A stretch of DNA of 37,930 nucleotides from Syntrophomonas sp. (GTDB lineage Bacteria; Bacillota; Syntrophomonadia; Syntrophomonadales; Syntrophomonadaceae). The notes under the pieces are model-generated. The model had not been told where the DNA came from. It saw only the letters and a program-made list of their open reading frames with translations, and did not search any database. The position numbers and the translations under genes were made by a program. Shown in pieces: positions 25,186 to 32,918 of this stretch; positions within the stretch are counted from its first letter, which is position 1, and every line of letters begins with the position of its first letter. The stretch lies in assembly GCA_016841425.1 (NCBI GenBank), contig JAENZE010000021.1, positions 1 to 37,930 of the forward strand, written 5' to 3'.

Positions 25186-25902
25186 GTGAAAGAATTATGC
25201 AATGAAAGAAAAAAAGAAAAATACGCTAACCGGATTGGGTTTTATAGTTCGCTGCTAATGGCATTACTGACTCTGGTGGGGTTATTAGTGGTTAAGCCGC
25301 CCATATCCGGTCCCTTTGCCGTGGGAGACCGTCTGGGATACCCTTATCTTGATATTCTTGCCCAATTTCCTAAAGATTACATATGGATGTACTTTATGAT
25401 TTTACTCATGATAATTTATGTGGTATTTATGGTATCAGTTCATTACTACGCCGAAGGGGAGAAAAATATCTTCAGTCTGATTGGACTGTCGTTTGCATTG
25501 ATTTCCGCAACTATCCTGATCACCAATTATTTTGTTCAACTATCTGTTATACAGCCCAGTTTGTTGAATGGAGAAACCGATGGCATTTCACTTCTAACTC
25601 AGTACAACCCCCACGGAATATTCATCGCACTTGAAGAAATCGGGTATTTAATGATGAGTCTCTCGTTTATTTTTATCGCCCCGGTTTACTACAAAAAGAG
25701 TGCGCTTGAACACGCAGTAAGTCTTGTCTTTATTGCGGGTTTCATTTTCTCCGTTTTCGCCCTCATATTTATTTCAATAGGATATGGTATTCACCGGGAA
25801 TATATTTTTGAATGTGCTGTGATAGTTATTGATTGGCTGGTTTTAATAATCAACGGGCTATTGTTAAGTATAGTGTATCATAAACAGGCAAAGCTCTTAT
25901 AA
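25186..25902 (+). CDS. Unrecognised polytopic membrane protein
   Basis: A 238-residue protein from GTG 25186 with about six hydrophobic segments and short loops. The first 20 residues are very polar (KELCNERKKEKYANR). No family is recognised. The start is chosen because AGGGAAG lies about 7 bases before GTG 25186; GTG 25141 in the same frame has no ribosome site. It follows the NAGPA gene by 144 bases without a clear terminator. It ends 190 bases before a lipoprotein remnant. Confidence 0.65.
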   Translation: MKELCNERKKEKYANRIGFYSSLLMALLTLVGLLVVKPPISGPFAVGDRLGYPYLDILAQFPKDYIWMYFMILLMIIYVVFMVSVHYYAEGEKNIFSLIGLSFALISATILITNYFVQLSVIQPSLLNGETDGISLLTQYNPHGIFIALEEIGYLMMSLSFIFIAPVYYKKSALEHAVSLVFIAGFIFSVFALIFISIGYGIHREYIFECAVIVIDWLVLIINGLLLSIVYHKQAKLL

Positions 25903-26092
25903 CTTTGAAATGCCTATCTTCAGAATATCTGATATCCGGATTTGGTCCACTTTTTCGCTGGCGTTTTCCGCCTAACTGGTTCAGTTTTAGCTTAGCGTTT
26001 TCACCTCATTCTCTGCTTCTGATTTGCCCCTTCCCCATGTCTGGCCGAAAAAGATACAGCTTCCCCAGATTCATAAACGAGGAGACTATATC

Positions 26093-26323
26093 ATAAAGAA
26101 GCTTATGGTGTTTATTACGATATTTCTGGCGTTAACCCTTGCAGGCTGCTCAGGCACGCAGCAGGCAAGTACACCGCAGGACAGCGCAGGGAATCCACCC
26201 CCATCTCAAAATGATAATGGTAATGATCAAGCAAAAAATCCGAACCTGTCTATTGCCGCCACAGAATCTGATATTCATTTATTGACATACATAGAACTTC
26301 TATGCATAATAATTATTACATAG
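26093..26323 (+). pseudogene. Lipoprotein remnant with ATA start, running into the PadR promoter
   Basis: The frame reads (ATA)KKLMVFITIFLALTLAGCSG, a lipoprotein signal with lipobox LAGC, then a low-complexity Gln/Pro/Asn linker. GAGGAG (26079-26084) is 8 bases from the ATA, where a normal ATG start would be expected; the next ATG (26105) is 20 bases away. After about 60 codons the frame runs through the PadR -35/-10 region (TTGACA at 26282) and stops at 26323. No folded domain follows the linker. This looks like a gene cut off by the PadR unit, with its start codon also changed. A very short functional lipoprotein is less likely. Confidence 0.5.
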
Positions 26324-26326
26324 AAG
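26282..26326 (+). promoter_or_regulatory. PadR promoter with internal operator
   Basis: TTGACA (26282-26287), 17 bases, CATAAT (26305-26310) form a near-consensus promoter. The spacer holds CATAGAA-C-TTCTATG (26290-26304), a perfect 15-base palindrome, and a third half-site CATAGAAG lies at 26319-26326. A repressor bound there would block RNA polymerase directly. Autoregulation by the PadR protein encoded 25 bases downstream is the simplest reading. Confidence 0.75.
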
Positions 26327-26350
26327 TGTTAGGTATAGTGGGGGGATTTA

Positions 26351-26677
26351 ATGAATGTATCTAAAGACTTAATTGCAGCCTCTGCGACACCTCTAATTCT
26401 AGCCATTCTTAAGGAAAATGACAGCTATGGTTACGCAATCATAAAACGGGTGAAAGAGATGTCGGAAAATGAACTGGTTTGGACGGAAGGTATGTTGTAT
26501 CCGGTGTTGCACCGCCTGGAGGATCAAATGTTAATCGAATCATATTGGAGTAAATCCGAAGCAGGCCGGCAACGTAAATATTATAGGATTAAGGAAAGCG
26601 GTTTAAAAGAATTGGAACTACAAAAAAAGCAATGGGAGATAGTTCATTCTGCCCTGTCTAAAACTTGGAGTGAATAG
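26351..26677 (+). CDS. PadR-family transcriptional regulator
   Basis: A 108-residue winged-helix repressor of the short PadR type. Typical stretches are ILAILKENDSYGYAIIKRVK, WTEGMLYPVLHRLEDQMLIE and GRQRKYYRIKESGLKEL. GGGGGGA lies 7-8 bases before the ATG. The downstream membrane protein with a permease-prefix domain starts 28 bases after the stop. PadR plus such a membrane protein is a common two-gene unit in Firmicutes, usually responding to membrane-active compounds. The promoter upstream carries the probable operator. Confidence 0.92.
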   Translation: MNVSKDLIAASATPLILAILKENDSYGYAIIKRVKEMSENELVWTEGMLYPVLHRLEDQMLIESYWSKSEAGRQRKYYRIKESGLKELELQKKQWEIVHSALSKTWSE

Positions 26678-26704
26678 GAAGGAATAGACCTAAGGAGGGT
26701 CAGT

Positions 26705-28060
26705 ATGTTTGATTTGGAAATGCAGATCCATTCATGGAGTGATCATTTAAGAGCCCGTGGTAATTTTACCGAAGCCGATATTAATGAACTGGAAAGTCAT
26801 TTACGGGAAGAGATCGATGACTTGATTTCAGCCGGACTCACCCCAGATGAATCATTTCTCATAAGTGTGAAACGTTTGGGTAATTTAGATGCGATTTCAC
26901 ACGAATTTGCCAAGGTTAATACTGAGAATCTGTGGAAACATTTGTATATAGACCCAGTAGATAACGTGGCAAAAAGACAAAGCAACCGTGATATTGCTCT
27001 GGTGGTAATTTTTACGCTGCTAGCAGGGACACTAATCAAAATTCCGGAATTATTTGGATTAGGATTTAATGATCCAGGCGCTGACCGGTTCTATTTAAAG
27101 AACATAAGCTTGTTTATTTTGCCGTTTGTCGCAGCTTTTTTCCTAATCAAGAGAAAAGCTGACAGGAAAACATGGTCAACTTTTATGGTGACTTTTATCA
27201 TTGCAGCACTGATTATTAATATCTATCCGTCATTTTCCCCATATAATACCGAAATTCTAAGCAGTCTTCATTTACCATTACTTTTATGGTTAATTGTTGG
27301 GGTGGCATATACAGGCAGGGAGTGGCAAAGCAGCCAGGGCAGAATGAACTTTATACGCTTTACAGGCGAAATGGTGGTCTACGGTGTCTTGGTATGGGCG
27401 GGAGTATTGGTATTAGGCATGTTTACTATGGCTATATTTGGAGCCATCCAAGTTGATGCCGAAAAATTCCTGGAAGACTATTATTTTATTTATGGAGCCT
27501 GTGCGGCAGTCCTGATAACTGTTTATTTAGTTGAAGCAAAGAAAAGTATAGTAGAAAATTTTGCGCCTATTTTAGCAAAGATATTTAGTCCGTTATTCTT
27601 GGTAATTATGGTTTCATTCTTAGTAGTAATGATTATTACCGGCAAAAGTCCATTTATGGAACGAGAATTTTTGATAGCATTTGATCTTATGCTTGCTCTA
27701 GTATTGGGATTGGTTTTATACGTTATTTCATCACGCAATAATCAACAACCGCCCAACTTGTTTGATTATCTGAATCTAGCTCTAATAATAATAGCTCTCA
27801 TAATCGATGGGGTTGCCTTATCTGCAATACTTTTCCGCCTGTCAGCCTTTGGCATCACCCCCAATAAGCTTGCTGCCCTGGGAGAAAATCTGATTTTATT
27901 AGGTAACTTGGGGGGACTTGCCTGGCTATATGTTGCTTATTTTAAAAGGAAACGTGATTTTATTAATCTAGAAAAATGGCAGACAGGTTATCTATATGTT
28001 TATTTCATCTGGACGGCAATTGTAGCATTTATATTTCCGCTATTATTTGGGTTTTATTAA
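26705..28060 (+). CDS. Permease-prefix-domain membrane protein
   Basis: A 451-residue protein. Residues 1-80 form the permease-prefix domain 1 type helical segment (EADINELESHLREEIDDLIS, ESFLISVKRLGNLDAISHEF). This is followed by about 10-11 membrane helices. The fold beyond the prefix is unassigned, and no ABC ATPase is adjacent. AAGGAGG is ideal for the ATG. It is co-transcribed with padR, suggesting that PadR senses a compound this protein handles or whose effect it counters. Confidence 0.85.
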   Translation: MFDLEMQIHSWSDHLRARGNFTEADINELESHLREEIDDLISAGLTPDESFLISVKRLGNLDAISHEFAKVNTENLWKHLYIDPVDNVAKRQSNRDIALVVIFTLLAGTLIKIPELFGLGFNDPGADRFYLKNISLFILPFVAAFFLIKRKADRKTWSTFMVTFIIAALIINIYPSFSPYNTEILSSLHLPLLLWLIVGVAYTGREWQSSQGRMNFIRFTGEMVVYGVLVWAGVLVLGMFTMAIFGAIQVDAEKFLEDYYFIYGACAAVLITVYLVEAKKSIVENFAPILAKIFSPLFLVIMVSFLVVMIITGKSPFMEREFLIAFDLMLALVLGLVLYVISSRNNQQPPNLFDYLNLALIIIALIIDGVALSAILFRLSAFGITPNKLAALGENLILLGNLGGLAWLYVAYFKRKRDFINLEKWQTGYLYVYFIWTAIVAFIFPLLFGFY

Positions 28061-28116
28061 TTTGTATGGTCGTTAGGGATTGTAACTGCAGAGGCGTATT
28101 TATAATAAATCCAGTT

Positions 28117-28284
28117 TCAGTAAGAGCTGCAGGGAAGTTCAACTTTATCTTTTGAAGGTTTAAACATCGAAAACAAATAATAGAACGGAATATAACATAG
28201 CAGAAATACTGCCATTGCGACCGTAGCAGGGAAACAACAAATACAACAAATACAACGAACAATAAATAGTTTGTTACTAATCAT
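28117..28284 (-). CDS. Small cysteine-rich membrane peptide (hypothetical)
   Basis: A 55-residue protein from ATG 28284, with one long hydrophobic segment containing six cysteines near its start (RCICCICCFPATVAMAVFLL) and a charged C-terminal tail. AAGGAGAG lies 8 bases upstream, which supports a real gene; the longer frame to 28368 lacks a ribosome site. It is convergent with the permease-prefix gene. There is no family I know; the CxCCxCC run could bind metal or be lipid-modified. Confidence 0.45.
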   Translation of the reverse strand: MISNKLFIVRCICCICCFPATVAMAVFLLCYIPFYYLFSMFKPSKDKVELPCSSY

Positions 28285-28661
28285 ATTACCACTCTCCTTC
28301 TCTAATTTTCTCCAACTTAATGGCTGTAACAATGAATAATGCAACTTCCGTTCCAATTTAGCGTTCAATTAAAATAATGTTCATAAATAAAATATAACGC
28401 CACTAGCCGGGAGATTATAAATCTTTTTATATATCAGTCATCAAATATCAACAGCCAGTTAATTTGCTCATAGTTGTCACAATCTTGCTAGATACTGCCA
28501 CAATTGTTACACTCATGACACACTTCTGGTCAGCTTAATTACAACGGCAGGGGGCACGCTATATAGCATTTTTCAACATAGTTTAGCACTGGTCAATTGT
28601 AACCGAAGACAATTTATACAAGGGCAGGGCAGTAATGGCTTACATAATTTACTGCAATCTC
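28285..28661. other. Intergenic region, nothing recognised
   Basis: AT-rich, no supported gene or clear hairpin. It must include the promoter of the small minus-strand gene. Confidence 0.35.
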
Positions 28662-28722
28662 TTTTCGTGCGACATCATCTTATTAGATTAATTTCGCACT
28701 ATATGTTATAATTTTCGTACGA
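28662..28722 (+). promoter_or_regulatory. Repeated TTTTCGTRCGA operator around the antitoxin-nuclease promoter
   Basis: TTTTCGTGCGA (28662-28672) and TTTTCGTACGA (28712-28722) are 50 bp apart, about five helical turns. A related half-site TTTCGCAC lies at 28692-28699. A -10 box TATAAT is at 28707-28712. The second copy contains the perfect palindrome TCGTACGA and ends at the ribosome site. This is what an autoregulatory Phd/YefM-type operator would look like. Confidence 0.6.
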
Positions 28723-28732
28723 GGTGATTTAT

Positions 28733-29482
28733 ATGAATGAGACCACAAAAGTTATTACCGCCACTGAGCTGAAGACCAATCTGGGTAAATACATCGACTA
28801 TGTTATTGATAACCACGAGGTTGTTATTACCAAAAACGGCAAAAAAGCCATAAGGATTACCCCTTACATCACAGACATCGAACGATATTTTACAGTTAAG
28901 GAAAACGCATTAGATTATCAATATGGCGGCAAAAAAGTATCATATGAAGAATTCATGGAGATTTATGAGAAAAGCGAGCTAAGAATGGAGTATATCAACG
29001 GCGAAATAGTCCTTTTGGCATCCCCCAGCACCTATCACCAGGATATATCCGGGAATTTGTATACCCATCTGCGATCTTATCTAAAAGGCAAGAATTGCAA
29101 GGTTTTCTATGCTCCTTTTGATGTTCATTTCTACAAAAAGGACTTTAGAACACCCGATGTAATGCAGCCCGATTTGCTCATACCATGCGATTTGGAGAAT
29201 AACGTTAATGAAAACGGCCGATACATGGGTACACCCACGCTTTGCGTTGAAATTATATCAAAAAGCACCCGTTCCAAGGATATGGTAGATAAACTCAATA
29301 CTTATATGTTATCCGGTGTGAGAGAATTCTGGCTTGTCGATCCTTTCAAACATTCTATTATGTTGTATGGATTTAAGGACTTAGAAATTGACGAATATAC
29401 CACCTGTAAACTCGAGGATACTCTAACATCGTATTTTTTTGAGGGTTTAGAGATTCCGATGAACGAAATATTTGAGTTTTAG
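28733..29482 (+). CDS. Phd/YefM-antitoxin domain fused to Uma2 (DUF820) nuclease
   Basis: A 249-residue two-domain protein. Residues 7-48 (VITATELKTNLGKYIDYVID...VVITKNGKKAIRITP) match the Phd/YefM antitoxin fold. Residues 65-249 match Uma2/DUF820, a PD-(D/E)XK-fold family: EYINGEIVLLASPSTYHQ, QPDLLIPCD, VEIISKSTRSKDMVDKLNTY and GVREFWLVDP. Uma2 proteins are predicted endonucleases, and their target is unproven. The start is ATG 28733, 5 bases after GAGGTGA; GTG 28724 lies inside that site. The fusion puts a DNA-binding antitoxin on the same chain as the nuclease, so self-control through the upstream repeats is a reasonable inference. It stands just before a decayed helicase gene. Confidence 0.85.
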   Translation: MNETTKVITATELKTNLGKYIDYVIDNHEVVITKNGKKAIRITPYITDIERYFTVKENALDYQYGGKKVSYEEFMEIYEKSELRMEYINGEIVLLASPSTYHQDISGNLYTHLRSYLKGKNCKVFYAPFDVHFYKKDFRTPDVMQPDLLIPCDLENNVNENGRYMGTPTLCVEIISKSTRSKDMVDKLNTYMLSGVREFWLVDPFKHSIMLYGFKDLEIDEYTTCKLEDTLTSYFFEGLEIPMNEIFEF

Positions 29483-29484
29483 AA

Positions 29485-30793
29485 GTGGCTGAGGAGCTGC
29501 TGTTACGTAGTAATGAATACCCATGCTATTTTACCTGTTATTATAAATTGAAATCTGTTGCTCCACAGGAAGAGTACGGAATTCTTTCAGCGATACTACT
29601 TTCATCTATATTGCTTATTCCCGTTTGGGTTCAATCTGAGTCAGAAAGAGGCTGCCCAGAAGGCCCTTACCCAACAAATCAGTGTTATCGAAGGCCCTCC
29701 CGGAACTGGTAAAACGCAAACCATCCTTAATATCATCGCAAATACTATCATGAATAACAAAACGGTAGCCGTTGTATCCAATAATAACTCGGCTACCGCC
29801 AATGTTCTGGAAAAAATGCAAAAATACCAAGTGGATTTTATAGCAGCATACCTCGGAAACAGAGAAAATAAAGAAAAATTCTAAGCAAGAGTTATCAGCT
29901 CTGCTCGTGGAGAAAAAATACTTCGATGCCTATTATAACGAGAGTATTGAAAAAATTGCTCCTTACCGTTCCTTATATAAGCATAAATCAGACACTGTCA
30001 TGACACTATGGCTTGAATATCAGCAAATAGCTCCCCTTATCGCCTGCAGACCGATAAACTGAAAGAGGCAGTAGGGGATGAGGGCATTGAGATTGACACG
30101 GTTCATAAATATCAGGGCCGGGAAAAAGATGTAATCATTATCACGACGGTTGTAAATGAAATGAATGACTTCGTAGATAACCCCAACCTTATAAATGTTG
30201 CCGTGTCTCGTGCAGTAGACCAACTGATTGTAGTAGTGTCAGACGATGTGGGCGATAAGAATTCCAATATAGGAGACTTGGTTAGATATATCGAATATAA
30301 CAATTTTGAACTCATCAACAGCAGCATCTATTCCGTATTTGACCTGCTATACCACCGGTATTCTAAAGAATTGTTTGAATTCATGAAATATAGAAAAAGG
30401 GTTTCAGAATATGACTCGGAGAACCTGATGAATGCCGTAATCGAGAAGGTATTAAGGTTGCCGGAATTTATTCATCTTGACTATGTCATGCACCAACCCT
30501 TGAAAATGCTGATTCGCAATCTGGAGAAACTGAATGAGCAAGAGTGCCGATTTGTCATGAACATTCATACCCATACTGATTTTCTCATTTTCAACAAGCT
30601 GGACAAAAAACCAGTACTGGTAGTAGAGGTCGATGGTTATGCCTTTCACGCCAATAACCCTAAACAGCTTGAAAGAGATCAAATGAAAGATGGGATACTT
30701 CATAAATACAGCATTCCTATATTAAGGCTTGCAACCAATGAAAGCGGGGAAGAAACAAGGCTGCATGACACGCTTACGGAGATTCTTAATTAA
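29485..30793 (+). pseudogene. Decayed superfamily I helicase (AAA_11/AAA_12) with DUF2726-like nuclease tail
   Basis: A first readable frame (to 29884) carries NLSQKEAAQKALTQQISVIE, Walker A EGPPGTGKTQTILNII and VAVVSNNNSATANVLEKMQK, the start of a DNA2/NAM7-type helicase. A frameshift near 29880 moves the reading to a second frame (KQELSALLVEKKYFDAYYNE...) ending at about 30060. The third frame (from about 30032) starts PYRLQTDKLKEAVGDEGIEI and contains the helicase end IDTVHKYQGREKDVIIITT...NVAVSRA. Several hundred residues between the Walker A block and motif V are missing. The tail (about 30580-30790) with VLVVEVDGYAFH and GILHKYSIPILRLATNESG is a DUF2726-type PD-(D/E)XK-like domain. The protein cannot be functional. 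Confidence 0.8.
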
Positions 30794-30948
30794 GTAACAT
30801 TAAAGATTTCGACACAGCATATGTATGGTATAATTTACCTGTATTTATTCCTAATATTGACACAATTATTTAGCAGAGTCGAAATTATGCTTTGGAATAG
30901 CTAATAATGGCTGACCAAAAATAGAATTTGAGGGCGAGTGATAAAGTA

Positions 30949-31014
30949 ATGGCGTTTTTTGATAACCTCAAACAAACGATAACCGGCAAGCCGATTAACA
31001 TAATTTTTTTTTGA
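30949..31014 (+). pseudogene. Truncated start of a MAFFDN-type small protein
   Basis: The frame MAFFDNLKQTITGKP then INIIFF and stop. GAGGGCGAGTG lies before the ATG. The first residues resemble the N-terminus of a common Firmicutes zinc-ribbon protein that begins MAFFDNLG, but the frame ends after 21 codons in a poly-T stretch. It is most likely a truncated gene. Confidence 0.35.
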
Positions 31015-31067
31015 CAACAAGCATGAATAGCTCAGACCTGCGTGGGTAGGGAAAGGAATGCTGTTTT

Positions 31068-31946
31068 ATGTTCCAAAATATAAAAAAAATCATTCAACAA
31101 AAACCATTATTAGCTTATTTTATCCTAACCTTTATCATTTCCTGGGCAGGAATTATTCTTGCCTCACTTTTCATGGGTATGCCGACAACCAGTAAACAAT
31201 TTGCAGAAGATGGTCCTCTTGCCCTGATGCCATTACTTTTGGGTCCAACCGTTGTCAGTCTTATTCTCACCGGACTTGTTCATGGCAAAGCCGGTTTCCG
31301 TGATTTGCAATCCAGATTCCTTAATTGGAGACTTGATATTCGCTGGTATGTTTTTGCCCTTTGCACCCTGCCTGCCATATTGTTTGTTATGCTTCTTGTA
31401 CTTTCCCAATTTTCCTCTGATTTCACTCCAAAAGTAATGAATGAAACAGATAAAGTATCTTTCATCATTACAGGTCTAATTATGGGTTTTATTGGCGGGG
31501 GGATATTTGAAGAAATCGGGTGGACTGGTTTTGCTACTCCAGAGTTGAGAAAACGCTATAGCGTTTTCAAAAGCGGACTTATTCTGGGATTTGTTTGGGC
31601 AGTGTGGCACTTCCTGCCTGTGCTCTGGGGAAGCGGTGATGCCAACGGAAATTTAGACTGGTCAATTTTCCTGCCCGGCCTTTTCTGCCATTATACTGTA
31701 CTTGTTTCCTATAGAGTCCTCATGGTCTGGGTTCATGAAAATACCAAAAGTATGCTTCCCGTAACATTCATGCATGGGGTCTTAGGTGCTTTTGCTAATT
31801 TTATTCTCAACATCTCAGTCGGCGGCTGGTCTCTGTTTTTATACTATTTAATTTTAGCAATTGCTTTATGGAGTATCATTGCAATAATTCTTTTCAAGGA
31901 AAAAAGAGGAGCTGCGATTAATTATCGATTATTGCACCCAAGGTAA
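31068..31946 (+). CDS. CPBP-family intramembrane metalloprotease
   Basis: A 292-residue protein with about eight membrane helices. The CPBP (Rce1-like) motifs are present: FEEIGWTGFATPELRKRY (EE with following aromatic), FVWAVWHFLPVLW (Trp-x-x-x-His) and a third motif near VTFMHGVLG. Members cleave small peptides or act in bacteriocin immunity and membrane stress, and some are inactive. The target is unknown. AAAGGA is about 10 bases before the ATG. It is the only clearly intact gene between 29.5 and 34.7 kb. Confidence 0.88.
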   Translation: MFQNIKKIIQQKPLLAYFILTFIISWAGIILASLFMGMPTTSKQFAEDGPLALMPLLLGPTVVSLILTGLVHGKAGFRDLQSRFLNWRLDIRWYVFALCTLPAILFVMLLVLSQFSSDFTPKVMNETDKVSFIITGLIMGFIGGGIFEEIGWTGFATPELRKRYSVFKSGLILGFVWAVWHFLPVLWGSGDANGNLDWSIFLPGLFCHYTVLVSYRVLMVWVHENTKSMLPVTFMHGVLGAFANFILNISVGGWSLFLYYLILAIALWSIIAIILFKEKRGAAINYRLLHPR

Positions 31947-31947
31947 A

Positions 31948-32094
31948 ATTGAGCCAGCGCCGTCCGTGGCACTGCTGGGTCTGGAGTATGAAACCAAGGG
32001 GATTGTTCAAATTGCACCTTTCATAGATGAACCAGAAGCCAGGTATCTCATATGTAAACTTCAGAAGTATGGATTACATGGTGCTGGTATATGA
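31948..32094 (+). pseudogene. Short coding remnant, unidentified
   Basis: An open frame that reads like real protein (PSVALLGLEYETKGIVQIAP...EARYLICKLQKYGLHGAGI) and ends in TGA at 32094, but has no start codon or ribosome site of its own and follows directly on the CPBP gene. It looks like the 3' end of a lost gene. Family not recognised. Confidence 0.35.
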
Positions 32095-32136
32095 ACCACA
32101 TAAATCAGTATACGCATATTAAAGAGGTATATAGTT

Positions 32137-32597
32137 ATGGGTAATAGAAATATCCTTTACGTATTTTTTATAGTTTTATTACTTTTCTCACTGGTTGGAT
32201 GCAGCAAAACTTCTATACAATTAGATCACCTTCCTAAACCACCAGAATTAAACGTACTATTCCAAAACCAAAGCATTGATGCTATATGTGGGACGTATAC
32301 CTGGCCTATTAATAATGATGGTACAGGATCCTCAATACATGCTGATTCTGGTACCCCCCCTGAGCTAGTTAAGAATTCAATTCCATTAAGTGTATCTCCC
32401 AAATCCTTACTTACATTAAAGTTTAGCGATATTAAGCCATCAAGTGTTTATGTTAATATTTGGGAAGATAATACAAACAAGAATTAAGTAATAATCATCT
32501 GTTAGTTCCAAATTCTAAAGGGTTAATTATCTACGAAGTTGTAGCAAAGTGGGAACAAGGCAGGGCATCCTATGCTTTCTTAGTAGAGGTGCAATAA
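32137..32597 (+). pseudogene. Frameshifted lipoprotein gene
   Basis: ATG 32137 begins a lipoprotein signal (YVFFIVLLLFSLVGC) followed by about 95 residues of a small beta-rich domain (GTYTWPINNDGTGSSIHADS; LTLKFSDIKPSSVYVNIWED) that stops at 32487. The -1 frame continues without a break in sense: ELSNNHLLVPNSKGLIIYEV, then VAKWEQGRASYAFLVEVQ and TAA at 32597. One inserted or lost base near 32480 explains this. No slippery heptamer is present at the site, so programmed frameshifting is unlikely. AAAGAGG lies before the ATG. It resembles other exported Clostridia lipoproteins of unknown role. Confidence 0.65.
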
Positions 32598-32626
32598 GTT
32601 AAGCAAAAATCAGAACACTAATTAAT

Positions 32627-32652
32627 CGTAGGGATAATCCCTGCGGTTTTAT
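32627..32652 (+). terminator. Rho-independent terminator
   Basis: CGTAGGGA pairs with TCCCTGCG (one G-T pair) around a TAA loop and is followed by GTTTTATATTTT. It lies 30 bases after the end of the frameshifted lipoprotein gene. Confidence 0.65.
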
Positions 32653-32918
32653 ATTTTATGAACGAGGCAAGTTAAAATTAGAATTCGCTATTCAATTTTA
32701 AAACCCCATTGAAAAATAATAGCGCTGCAGTTGAAATCTGCACCGCATATATTTATGTAAATATCTTAAATTAATGCTGCTCAAACCCGAACAACAATTT
32801 GTTGTATTATGTAAATTTTCCATTAATTACATAGGAAATTAATAACATAATGTAGAAATTAAAGTAGAGCTAGTATTAAATTATTATAAGGCTGAAGTTT
32901 AATATTAACCGGCAGGTG
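32653..32918. other. AT-rich intergenic region, nothing recognised
   Basis: No gene or clear structure. Base composition becomes clearly more AT-rich from here to the end of the STAND gene. Confidence 0.35.

Noticed and set aside
25905-26096. 63-codon frame after the polytopic membrane protein
   Set aside because: It lacks a ribosome site and a protein-like pattern, and overlaps the lipoprotein ribosome site.
28662-28722. CRISPR-like or phage attachment repeats before the Phd-Uma2 gene
   Set aside because: The 11-mers are too short and sit on the promoter, so operator sites are the simpler reading; no integrase gene is present.
32461-32500. Programmed -1 frameshift in the lipoprotein gene
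   Set aside because: No slippery heptamer lies at the join and no downstream pseudoknot is evident; a plain indel explains it better.
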